Source: Myrica gale
Taxonomy: Eukaryota; Streptophyta; Magnoliopsida; Fagales; Myricaceae
Reading direction: 5' to 3'
Length of the DNA stretch: 64,000 nt
Assembly: GCA_963930655.1 (NCBI GenBank)
Contig: OZ005603.1
Location: 14,221,001 to 14,285,000, forward strand
In this document: positions 12,223-21,812 of the stretch, piece by piece
How the letters are laid out: the number at the start of each line of letters is the position of its first letter
Numbering within the stretch: the first letter of the stretch is position 1
Position numbers and translations under genes: made by a program
Notes under the pieces: generated by a model
Databases searched by the model: none
Seen by the model: the letters and a program-made list of their open reading frames with translations, nothing else
Told to the model about the DNA's origin: nothing

Positions 12223-13472
12223 TGTTGGCTTTTGTGCACAATCGAGATTTTGACGATTACAATAAATGGATGAGTTTACAAATTGGACATCTTCAAAGAC
12301 AAAGACAACTTGACGAAAAGAGTTAAACCTTGAATAAAGAAGAACAAGAAGATGCAAGGAGCTAAAAGTGAAGTTTCAAGACCTTAGGGTATAATCCTTG
12401 TAACTCTTTATTCCACATTTGACAAGGATTTGAATCACATACTTGCATATCTTTCAAAACGTCCATAAACCATTTTACCTTTTGTTTGAAAGATTAAAAT
12501 GTTTTTAAAGGTTTCAAAACACCCCAAATATATTCATAAACCCTTCATATACTTATGAGAATTAAGTCTTTAAAATTGGGTGTTTAAAAGTGGTCAAAAA
12601 CATGTTTTTAAATGAACCGGTCGATGAACTTTTTGTAGCGGTCGACCTCTACATGAAGCGGTCGATCATTGACAACATTCAAATTTATGACCGTTGGGCA
12701 ACGACTACTTGAACTGATCGACCGATACATGAAGCGGTCGACCGGTACAACGGTAAAATTGTCAAATCGACCCCCAACGGCTATAAACGACTAGTTTTCA
12801 TATGTGGCCTATAAATACACATCCAAAACGTCTAAAATGAAGTACAAACGACCACATATCATTTGTATAGCTTGAGAAATATTCTAAACCTTCTTATTTC
12901 ATATTTCTCATATCATTCACACAAATTGCACTTTCAAATCTTTGTCTTTGTGTGAATCAAGAGATAGAGCTTTCCACTTTTATTATATCCACTCTTTGAG
13001 AGAGTCTTGTTCCTAAATTTACCTATCAAAAGAGGTGTTTCCTTTAGTGAGGTTGTTCACTAAAGAAGAAGCTTTGAGAGTGTTTATCTCAAGCTTGGTG
13101 AGGTTGTGAGTGGTGAGCCAAAAAACCACTTGGGTGAGTTTGAGTGTTGATCCCGGGAAAACACTTGTACGGTTCACTAGCACCCGGAAGCTAGTGTGTA
13201 AAGCTATTGAAGATAGTGGAAAACCTTAAGGCTCGGTGAAGGAGCTTGAGGGGTGGATGTAGGCGGGTTTGCCGAACCACCTAAAAAATCACGTGTTTGC
13301 TTTCTCTATCCCTACTCTTTACATTTAGCACTTACATACTTGTTCTATCATTATACTTGTGCTAAATTAATATTTACTTTGCAAACACGGTTTTTGGGGG
13401 TTAATATCGAAAAGTTTAGAAAATCAATTCACCCCCTCTTGGGTTGCCTTAATCCTGAAACTATGACTCACA
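12223..13472 (+). mobile_element. Solo Sirevirus-like copia LTR (copy 2)
   Basis: A 1250-bp LTR begins TGTTGGCTTTTGTGC and ends ..GACTCACA. It is preceded by TCAAC and followed by TCCAAC, an imperfect target duplication. Flanking sequence on both sides belongs to the right terminus of the long-inverted-repeat element, so the LTR inserted there, and no internal retrotransposon region remains. It matches the minus-strand LTR at 73-1323. Its middle holds repeated AGCGGTCGACC-type motifs, also present in copy 1. Confidence 0.75.
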
Positions 13473-13541
13473 TCCAACACCCAAAATATAAGGGATGCAA
13501 ATGCAAAATGAACAAAACTTGGCCATTGAAGCGTAGTCAGC

Positions 13542-13812
13542 TGGGCCCGGATCGGCCTAAATGTTTTATTGGGTACGAGATTAAGGGCTTCAAGTGGCCA
13601 AATTCCCTAACCTCGGTCTCGGCCCAAAAAAAATTGTTGCCACAGGCTTCATCCTTCTAGGGCGTTGGGTAGGGTAGGGAGGAAAACGACTTTACGCTAT
13701 ATATATTTTAGCAGCTGCTATTGCTTCCCTTAAACCCTAATCTCTGCCTTCCCTTGTTCGTCCTACCAAAAACCCTAGCCCCCTCTTCTCCCGCCAATCT
13801 TCCACACCAAGA
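13542..13812 (+). promoter_or_regulatory. SNU13 promoter: site II, TATA and telo boxes
   Basis: Upstream of the SNU13 start are a TGGGCCC site II motif (13542-13548), an inverted TGGGCCG (13620-13626) and a TATA-like CTATATATAT (13698-13707). Two telo-box sequences follow: AAACCCTAA at 13732-13740 and AAACCCTAG at 13770-13778. Site II plus telo boxes is the known promoter signature of plant ribosomal and translation-related genes, which fits a box C/D snoRNP protein. The transposon boundary lies only about 30 bp upstream of the first site II motif. Confidence 0.65.
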
Positions 13813-13815
13813 ATG

Positions 13816-13852
<37 letters not shown>

Positions 13853-16134
13853 GTGTGTGTGTCTTTCTCTCTCTCTCCGATTAACTGGTGCGCGATGTTT
13901 TGATTACAGACAGGAGAAGCAGTTAATCCAAAAGCGTACCCTTTGGCCGATACGCAGCTCACGGTCACAATACTGGATCTTGTGCAACAAGCCGCCAACT
14001 ACAAGCAGCTCAAGAAGGGAGCTAACGAAGGTCTCTGCTTTCTCACCCCCATTAACTTTTGATGGGTGCTCTGGAAAGTGGTTTTCCTGATTTTTTTTAA
14101 AAGCAAAATTAAAATTTGGAAACTTTTAGATTGTTTATAATGCTAGGAATGGGATAATAAATTGCTTGAAAGCATATACGTTTTCTATTGGGTGGTTTTT
14201 GGAACCAATCTTGATTTGCTTAATTGAAATGGATTTGTTTTTTCCGTAATGGGTTTTCAGCTACAAAGACATTGAACAGGGGTATTTCTGAGTTCGTAGT
14301 GATGGCCGCGGACACCGAGCCACTTGAGATCCTTCTTCATCTTCCACTGCTGGCTGAAGATAAGGTAGTTTTAATGTCCTTAATCAGTGCGTGGAAAACT
14401 TTAACTTTCTTCAATTGTATAATGTATGATATGCCGAGGGCTTAGGTTTAATATCTTTCTAAGTGACTTAGATATGAGATAACTAGTTGGTTGAATTAGG
14501 ATACATTTTTTTTCATCTTTAATTCATTTTCTGACTTTCCCTGCCTCCCTCCCTTGCTAACATTCTCCATGGATTTCGTTGCCACTTTTGGATGTTATCT
14601 TGGACACTTCTTGGTCCACATTCTTCTATTATGCACCAACTTTTCTTGCTTTTTATCACTTGGTATACCAATATAATTATCCATTACACCATAAAATACA
14701 CGCCTATGACCAGTTGGTTCCCAGGCCAACACTTTTTTAGGGGGTACTACCAGGCTGCAAAGAATTGCACTTGTAATGGCTATGTATCCGTTCACCTAAT
14801 TTCTTAAATTATTTATCTTGAAAGGTTTTTACATATAAACTGAGGTAGTCAATGGGGGGTCATGATCTTTTTTATTTTCTTGTTCGAATTGCATGATACA
14901 ATGCTGAGAGAGATAGACATAAAAAGTGGACTATACGGTATTTATTGCTGCACACCTGCAGCTTTGGGCAGTATGGACCGTACAACATCTCATGCTAATG
15001 GCAGAAGAGCTGGGATGTGTTATCTCTGAATGGCATTATTCAATTCGGGTTGGTAATTGTCCGTCAATGGGTGATATTCCAAGGATAGACTAGTATTGGG
15101 GGGCTTTGGCAGAAGAGCTGGGATATGTTATCTTAGGCTCTAGGTTTTACATTGCAATAAGTTACCTCTCTTATTTGAGAAAGAACTGTTCTTTTCCGAA
15201 AGTTTCATTATAATATATTACGTACTGGAAAATGCTGCCTTAAAAAGAAGTCTGTTATTGCGTTATTATCATGCTTGAGAATGGGCCTGAATCACTTCTT
15301 GATGACCTATTATTAGATGTACAGCTCCTGAATGTGTAGTATGGTTTGCATCTAGAAGCCTTTGTCTTGCACTTGGATACTATGATTTGCTTTGTAAATA
15401 ACAAAAAAATGTATGCTTTGTTAAGGTGGACTTAGATCATTATGCTAATGCCTCAAGATGTGACTAGTAGTGGATTGTGAGCCCTAGTTTAAGGATTATT
15501 TGGTTCGGTACATGTGGAAGCTTTTCTGACATGTAACTGAACTCCAAACTTCTTTATGTTATTAAGTTGAAAGGTAAAATAATTCACGAGTCATCTGGCA
15601 CATATCAGCTGCCAACTATAGTACTATTGATTAATCTTATCCCTTTAATTCCATTCGTATGACTAATGAAAAAGTTTCAATACCTTTATTGTTTAACTTG
15701 GGCTGGGGTCTTACTGCTATTTGAGCTATGAAAATGTGTGCTCTCTCCAATCACTGCAGTTCCTGTCATGTCAAAGAATTCGAGCTTGACCTTTGACTAT
15801 TGCGTCTTATTCCATTTGATGCATTCAGATCCATGCCACGGTGTAACATTTTTTATTTGAATTTGGCAGAATGTGCCCTATGTATTTGTCCCTTCAAAAC
15901 AAGGACTTGGCCGAGCTTGTGGAGTCACCAGACCCGTTATTGCATGTTCTGTCACAACAAACGAGGGAAGCCAATTGAAATCCCAAATACAGCAACTCAA
16001 GGTACACGGACTGATTGCCTTGTGATGTGTTGGTTAATTTATGTTTTGCGCTTTTTTTTTCCCAATTGTTTGATCATGGATTCTGAGAGTTTGATTGTGA
16101 AATGCAGGATGCCATCGAGAAGCTCTTGATCTGA
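13813..16134 (+). CDS. SNU13: SNU13/NHP2L1 (15.5K) RNA-binding protein
   Basis: Five exons join to a 128-aa protein: 13813-13815 (the ATG alone), 13910-14030, 14261-14364, 15870-16001 and 16108-16134. All introns are GT-AG and phases agree. The protein starts [15 protein letters not shown] and has the L7Ae/L30e fold signature ([17 protein letters not shown], then [19 protein letters not shown]). It continues [18 protein letters not shown] and ends in DAIEKLLI. Length and sequence are those of SNU13, which binds kink-turns in U4 snRNA and box C/D snoRNAs in the nucleus, for splicing and rRNA 2'-O-methylation. An initiator codon cut off from the rest by an intron is notable. That intron holds a long CT microsatellite right after the donor. 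Nothing suggests inactivation. Confidence 0.96.
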
Positions 16135-16858
16135 AGTGTCACGGAGGGCAGGTTCGGTATGATGGGCTTCTTGGATCATTGTGGTCGCACATTTAGAGGC
16201 TTTGACTGATGAAGTTGTGCTAAAAGTGACCTAGATTATGAATTTTTATTTCTTTGTAACATGAGCAAATACTCGATTATATTTGCTAGTAGTTTGCGGG
16301 AAAGAAACTCTACCTTATGTTACACCGTGATTAATGTATTTTGCTTGGTTGTGGGCTGCAATTTAAAATTCCTAATGAATTTCCTCTTCTTTTTTGCCCC
16401 CATTTTTTTGTTCTCCTGAATTATCATGGTATTGATTGGCTGAACATGAAGTGAGCTGTTACAAGCCCCTACCTGCTAGATGTTGAGTCCAACCTTGTGT
16501 AAACTACAAGTTTTTGTTTCTTGTTTGGGTACCCTACAGTCTCTACCCATCGGTCTCCCTTTTTCTCTTTGTTGTTTCGTTTTAAACTGGGTTCTTGCAT
16601 GGCTTTCCCTTGGTTTAGCTTACGGAAGAAATTTGCATCGTACCCCAGACCGGGAATATGGTCGGTAGAGTAAATTTGGGGCCTCTTGCTGTACATAAAG
16701 TCATTTGGTCTTGTTCAACCTGAGCCTCATTCATTTATGCTCTCCACTACCAACGCACCAGTGTGTATACCAGAGAGGGCTTTAAAGTATCTGCTTAAAT
16801 AAAGCTTCCTTTTTCCAGAGATTACGATGAGAAATTGCAGTGAATTTCATGTAAAAAA
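16135..16858. other. Intergenic between convergent genes
   Basis: 3' flanks of SNU13 (+) and the PPR gene (-). No clear AATAAA polyadenylation signal stands out, and no other gene is seen. Confidence 0.6.
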
Positions 16859-19255
16859 CTATAGGTGAACATATAACCCTCCATGTTGAAAGGCTCCGAT
16901 GTGCGCATCCTCTACGAGGTTATCTTGTAGGTGCTCTTTCTCCCCCCCCCCTCCCTTTCTCCCTTTATCTCTCAACACTTTAATTTCTAATCCTAGGCAT
17001 TCTGCCACCCTGCATATTTCCTCGGATTGTGGGTGGGACATGTCACCTGATGAGAACCGATGCAAATACAATGAACCAACCGTATCACTAGCATCCACCC
17101 AACTAAACCCTATTTCCTTCTTCACCCCCCTTTCTCTCATCCCTTTCCTAATTTTTGCCACCTTTTCCCATTGCCCTTTCTCAGCGTACAAGTTGGACAT
17201 CAACACATATGAACCTGATCCCATTGGCTCCATCTCCACCAAAGCATCAGCTATCCTCTCGCCCATCTCCACATTCCCGTGTATTCTACAAGCACCAAGC
17301 AAGCTTTGCAGCATAGACAATCCTGGCTGTCCTGGAATCTGACTGAGCAAGTTCTCTGCCTCCTCCAATTGCCCTGCTCGGCCCAACATATCCACCATAC
17401 AAGAACAATGTTCCGGAGACGGTTCAATTTGGTATTCATTAACCATAGATGTGAAGAGTTGACGGCCGACATCAACCATCCCCTTTCTACTGCATGCAGA
17501 TAGGACAGAAAGAAAAGTGATTGAGTCAGGTTTTACCCCTTCCCTCTCCATCTCCTTGAAGAATTTTAACACTGATTCATAGTCTCCATGCCTAGCATAG
17601 GCAGAAATTACTGCCGTCCAACCAAATTGAGTTTTTTGGGGCATCTCATTGAACACTTTTTGAGACTCACAGATGCTCCCACGCTTTGCATACATGTCAA
17701 GCAGAGCACCTGACACAATTGGGTCAGCGTCAAGTCCAAGTTTTGTCAAGTAAGAGTGGCATCTCTGCCCGTGTCTTAAAGAAATATCCTCAGCAGCACT
17801 AATTGCACTCAAGACACTACCCAATGTATATTGGTTGGGCTTGGACTCGATGATTGCTGAAAGGAACGCATGCATAGCTTCTTGAGACAAACCGTTCTGA
17901 GCATACCCAGAGATTAAAGAATTCCATGATATGATCTCTCTCTGTTTAAGCTCCTCAAAGATCTTCAATGAGTCGTGCATGGTTTCAAACTTAGCATACA
18001 TGGTAATAAGGCTATTGCAAACATTCGGTTCTGACAGAAAGCTAGTCTTTATGCAAAACCCATGAACCACCTTTCCTTCGTCCACCAATTTCCTGCTTGA
18101 TAGAGCATGAATTAATCCAATAAATGTGACGTCATTTGGATATATACCATTCAATCTCATCTCGTTAAAGAGAGACATAGCACACTCTTCCTTTACAGAA
18201 ATCATCGTAGTCCAAGAGACTACATTGCGATCATTCATAATCCTAAACACTAGTTTTGCATCTTCAACGAACTCACACTTCAAATAAGTCGAGATCAAAA
18301 CATTGCAAACTGAAAGATGTTGCCCGTATCCTGTTTTCATAGCCAAACCATGTATCTGCCTTCCAAGCTCTAATGTTCTTTCATGACCACAAGCTGAAAC
18401 TGCACTAGTAAATGAGACATGGTCAAGCTTCATCCCTTCTCTCATCATTTCAATGAATGCACAAATTGCTTCTAAGCCGTGATCTCCCTCCTGAGTATAC
18501 CCTGATAATATTGCATTCCATGAGACCAAATCCCTACTTGGCATTCCATCAAACACTCTCCTAGCTTCCACTAATTGTCCGCATCGTGAATACATTGATA
18601 TAAGTGCATTCCCAACAAAAACTTCACATTCAAAACCAAATTTCAGTGAGAGTGAATGCAATTGTAAGCCGAAGAGAAAGCCTTCATTGTCCGAACAAAA
18701 TGCAAGAACTGTAGTACAGCTCACGGGATCAAAAACAACCCCGTTCATATTCATCCGAAGAGCAAAGCTCAATGCGTCCTCACTCTTTTGAAATCCCGAA
18801 AGCAGGGTATTCCACGAAACAATATCAGGATCAATCAGATTTTCAAAGATGCGTAAAGCCCTTTTAAAGTGTCCTGATTTACAGTACATATTCATCAAAG
18901 AATTTGAAACAGTAATGTATGAAATAAACCCAGAAGAAACAGCAAACCCGTGAATTTGGCACCCCGGTTTTGGATCTCCACGACAAGCCTTGAGCGCCAG
19001 AGCCAGCGTAACTTCATCACAATTGTCGACCAAACCCAATCGGAGCTGATTCTTAAAGTTGTCAAGAGTCTGGAATGGAAGGTTCCTGTGCAGATAGTCG
19101 AGCATTGCGCGGTTAGTGAGGACGGCATTTGGTTGAGGAATTCGGTAAAACAGGTGCTGTCCATGTTGGAGTGAGTGGAAGTCTACGAGGTCATGTGACC
19201 GTTGCTTGGATATTAATGCGCGAAGGATTCTACAGTCCAGATGGCGGGTAATCAT
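16859..19255 (-). CDS. GRS1: E-class PPR RNA-editing factor, GRS1-like (At4g32430-like), mitochondrial
   Basis: A single-exon ORF of 798 aa, typical of PLS-class PPR genes. The N-terminus (MITRHLDCRILRALISKQR) is Arg/Leu-rich and fits an organelle presequence. From about residue 75 come ACRGDPKPGCQIHGFAVSSG and a run of P, L and S repeats with hallmark phrases: DPDIVSWNTLLSGF, MPSRDLVSWNAILSGYTQEG, RNVVSWTTMIS and REIISWNSLISGYAQNG. An E domain follows (MVDMLGRAGQLEEAENLLSQ, LLGACRIHGNVEMGERIA, GSYVLMSNLYAEKGQWEKVA, GFSWVDA). There is no C-terminal DYW domain, so the deaminase would be supplied in trans. The order of motifs matches Arabidopsis At4g32430/GRS1 as I remember it, a factor for mitochondrial nad and rps4 editing. 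The C-terminal tail (about 45 aa after the E region) depends on a run of 10 C's at 16942-16951, so its frame is sensitive to base-call errors. ORFs on the opposite strand here are shadows. Confidence 0.93.
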   Translation of the reverse strand: MITRHLDCRILRALISKQRSHDLVDFHSLQHGQHLFYRIPQPNAVLTNRAMLDYLHRNLPFQTLDNFKNQLRLGLVDNCDEVTLALALKACRGDPKPGCQIHGFAVSSGFISYITVSNSLMNMYCKSGHFKRALRIFENLIDPDIVSWNTLLSGFQKSEDALSFALRMNMNGVVFDPVSCTTVLAFCSDNEGFLFGLQLHSLSLKFGFECEVFVGNALISMYSRCGQLVEARRVFDGMPSRDLVSWNAILSGYTQEGDHGLEAICAFIEMMREGMKLDHVSFTSAVSACGHERTLELGRQIHGLAMKTGYGQHLSVCNVLISTYLKCEFVEDAKLVFRIMNDRNVVSWTTMISVKEECAMSLFNEMRLNGIYPNDVTFIGLIHALSSRKLVDEGKVVHGFCIKTSFLSEPNVCNSLITMYAKFETMHDSLKIFEELKQREIISWNSLISGYAQNGLSQEAMHAFLSAIIESKPNQYTLGSVLSAISAAEDISLRHGQRCHSYLTKLGLDADPIVSGALLDMYAKRGSICESQKVFNEMPQKTQFGWTAVISAYARHGDYESVLKFFKEMEREGVKPDSITFLSVLSACSRKGMVDVGRQLFTSMVNEYQIEPSPEHCSCMVDMLGRAGQLEEAENLLSQIPGQPGLSMLQSLLGACRIHGNVEMGERIADALVEMEPMGSGSYVLMSNLYAEKGQWEKVAKIRKGMRERGVKKEIGFSWVDASDTVGSLYLHRFSSGDMSHPQSEEICRVAECLGLEIKVLRDKGRKGGGGEKEHLQDNLVEDAHIGAFQHGGLYVHL

Positions 19256-20135
19256 GAGTATCTAACGGTCCACTGTGGAGATCATGGTACCAGACAGGAA
19301 CGTGGACATGGGATCAAGGGAAAGGCAGAAAGCGCATACGGTCATATTGGACATACAGAAACGAACGACGAGGGATTTGGATATAATGTCATCCCTGAAT
19401 TTCACTTAGCACCCTCTAATAAACAAACAATTTATAATTTACATCCTAAAACTATTAAATGTGATACATTATACCACATACTATTATATATTAATACTTT
19501 ATCCATGTGAAGATCTCAACTTTAAAATTAATAAAAAAAATTATGGTTATGTACCTATTCGGTCTTTAGGTTTTAACCCATTTTAATAAATAATCTTTTG
19601 ATTTTTAAATTGATTATAAAATTTCTTGAATTTACAATTTTTATCAAACAAGTCATTTTTATTAAACTTTTATCATAAAGTTAACTATTCACACGTCAGT
19701 TCTAATCATAAGTTGATACGTGTCACTCAAAGATTAAATCACGTAATTTATAATTTTTAAAAAATAAAGACAAAATGAGAACTTAACCCTAATAAATAAA
19801 TTTTGACGTAAGATATAAAGTGTAAACACATTCCTAGTGTAATGTCACTATGTATAACTTCTTGTAGTTGCATTAGAATTGTAAATAATAATAATAAATA
19901 TAAAAATGCTGACGTATACATTTGTCTTTTCGTAATTCGATTTTAGAACTGGAGGTTTTAATTTTACAAATTGAATACTCAAATTTTATACATACACGTG
20001 TACATTTTTGTAATTCGATTTTAAGACTTGAGTTTTACTTGAGTTTTCCCCTTTTAACATAATTCAACGTGGAAAGAAAGAAAGAAATAAATATAGAAGA
20101 AGATTTTGAATGTCTATCTCCAATGTTTGAGGCTG
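19256..20135. other. AT-rich upstream region of the PPR gene
   Basis: Contains the 5' flank of the minus-strand PPR gene. Two similar stretches (near 19925-19985 and 19995-20045, sharing GTAATTCGATTTTA) form a weak local repeat. No gene is seen. Confidence 0.5.
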
Positions 20136-20342
20136 GTTATTATGTGAGTATATGAGTAGACGGGTGAGATTAGAAGTTGAGAAATCTAACAGCTGACAAA
20201 ATGTCACGTCAATTAATGAAACTGGATCGGTTGTGCGGGTCAGGTTCATAGGTCGGATTCATTAATTGACGTGACATTTTGTCAGCCGTTAGATTTCTCA
20301 ACTTTTAATCTCACCCGTCCACTCACACACTCACACAATAAT
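20136..20342. repeat. Long hairpin / MITE-like palindrome
   Basis: Arms 20153-20220 and 20258-20325 are 68-bp inverted copies with about four mismatches. Pairing extends, less perfectly, to 20138 and 20342. The 37-bp loop is GC-richer than the arms. The arm core includes TTCATTAATTGACGTGACAT. It resembles a foldback MITE. No target-site duplication is evident. Confidence 0.75.
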
Positions 20343-21812
20343 TTTACTCGCACAATAACTTTTGCCTCAATATTTTCGACGTGTACATTTTTTGCAGTTT
20401 ATTCGTTGATGACGTCATGTAATTATTTTTTTCGGCTGAAAAGGATGAAAAGAAGTTAAGAACACGCAAAGCTCAACATGACTTATGCATTAAGCAATCC
20501 AACGGACCAAAGCACTTACAATTAATGCTAAAGGAGTCCGCTCGCCTCCTATCCTATGTTACTGGTCCAGAAACCTATATTGCATATTACTTTCGTTTAA
20601 TTATTTCGGGAATTTTTTAAACACAAAACCAACTCTCTAATTAATCGTTTCGAGCAATATCTTCAAAGAGTATTTCTTTCACAGCGATAGATAACCCGCA
20701 TTACACCAAGCCTAAAGGAAAGAAGGTCGTGACACGCAACATAACAATTATAAATCAATTTATAACATACAACATTCTCACGATCCCGAAATTTCATGAA
20801 AAGAAGTTAACTTTCCACAATGAGACATGAAGAAAGAACGTACCACGTGACACAATATAAATGAGGGATCAAAGCTCCTTGAAAATGAGAAATGTTAGGA
20901 CGTGAGGAAAAGACTACAAAAGCAGAGTACGAGAAGTGATAATTAAGAAATTACGATATAAAGACACTGACTTTAGTATTGGAGGGGTTGTACCCCAATG
21001 TCCAGGATCGATTCTATTGTTTTGCAAGAAAGATTACACAAAGATTGAAACACATTTAATCCAAGTATAATCTGTAAATCAATTGATTCATCATTTTTTA
21101 AATTAATTTTCTCAGATTATCTAATAAAATAAAAAAATTTATAATAATTTTCTAATTGTTGTCGAAGGAGGCCCTCTCTCACTTTTTATTTTTTAATATG
21201 AGTATCATTGAATATGTAGCTATTTAAATTAGACAACAAACGATAGGAGATTATGGTCAATTTTGAATAGAAATATCGAAAGTGCACATGGGGTTGGAAA
21301 TTTATCCAACTTTTTTGAATTTACATCATAAGGAGATGGCAAGCTTAAGAAAAAGACTGACAGTGTGTCGGTGAAATTGAAAAAACTAGAGGAAATAAAT
21401 AAATTTGTAATGTAGTTTGAGACAAGACTGTTATTTTATTATTGATTGAATTAATAAAGGAGAAAGAAAACAACAATCCAGCGAGGGCGGAGAGTACAAT
21501 TCGTTTAAAAAGAGTGTAGGCAACCAGGCACCTTCTTCCTCCTCCTCTTCCGTCGTCATCCTTTTCGGTTAAGTAAAAGAGGTACGAACTCACAGCCTCT
21601 GATTGCCCTCTTCCACCCCACTCAATTTCATCACGTCTCTCTGTCTCTCTCGCTGTTCAGTACTATCAAAGCACAAATTATAATCAGTTTCAAAATTCTG
21701 TTTCGAATTGCTGGTCTTAGATCTCTTTCTCGTTCATTTTGGATCTGTGCGTATGGTATAGAATCGGAACTTGTTAGATCCGAAGAAGAAGCAGAGGCAG
21801 AAGTAGCAGGAA
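20343..21812. other. Intergenic region and CCC1 5' leader
   Basis: AT-rich DNA with no gene to about 21500. The last ~270 bp before the CCC1 start are rich in TC tracts (CTCTCTGTCTCTCTCGCTG near 21635), typical of plant core promoters and 5' leaders. No unambiguous TATA box was assigned. Confidence 0.45.

Larger units (their letters stand above)
6350..13512. mobile_element. Long-inverted-repeat (MULE-like) element with captured gene fragments
   Basis: The left end (6350-6560: CACATTGCACCTC, TTTTATTTTTAAGAGATT, CACTGTTTCTTCTCATTTTGATC) is found in reverse complement at 11740-12222. A second inverted pair is 7160-7520 against 10985-11355, sharing CCAGCAAATTAATGAG and AACCCGGTCCG. The right terminus is split by the LTR at 12223-13472. 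After the LTR, 13473-13512 continues the match to the left end (CATTTTGC / CCTTTATG). Without the LTR the element is about 5.9 kb. Arms over 1 kb around a central region holding a kinase gene fragment fit a Pack-MULE. No clean 9-bp TSD was found, so the class is inferred. Confidence 0.55.

Noticed and set aside
13253-13660. Plus-strand 135-codon frame before SNU13
   Set aside because: Crosses the LTR end, the transposon terminus and the SNU13 promoter, so it cannot be one coding unit.
16899-17342. Plus-strand 147-codon frame over the PPR gene
   Set aside because: Antisense shadow of the well-supported PPR ORF.
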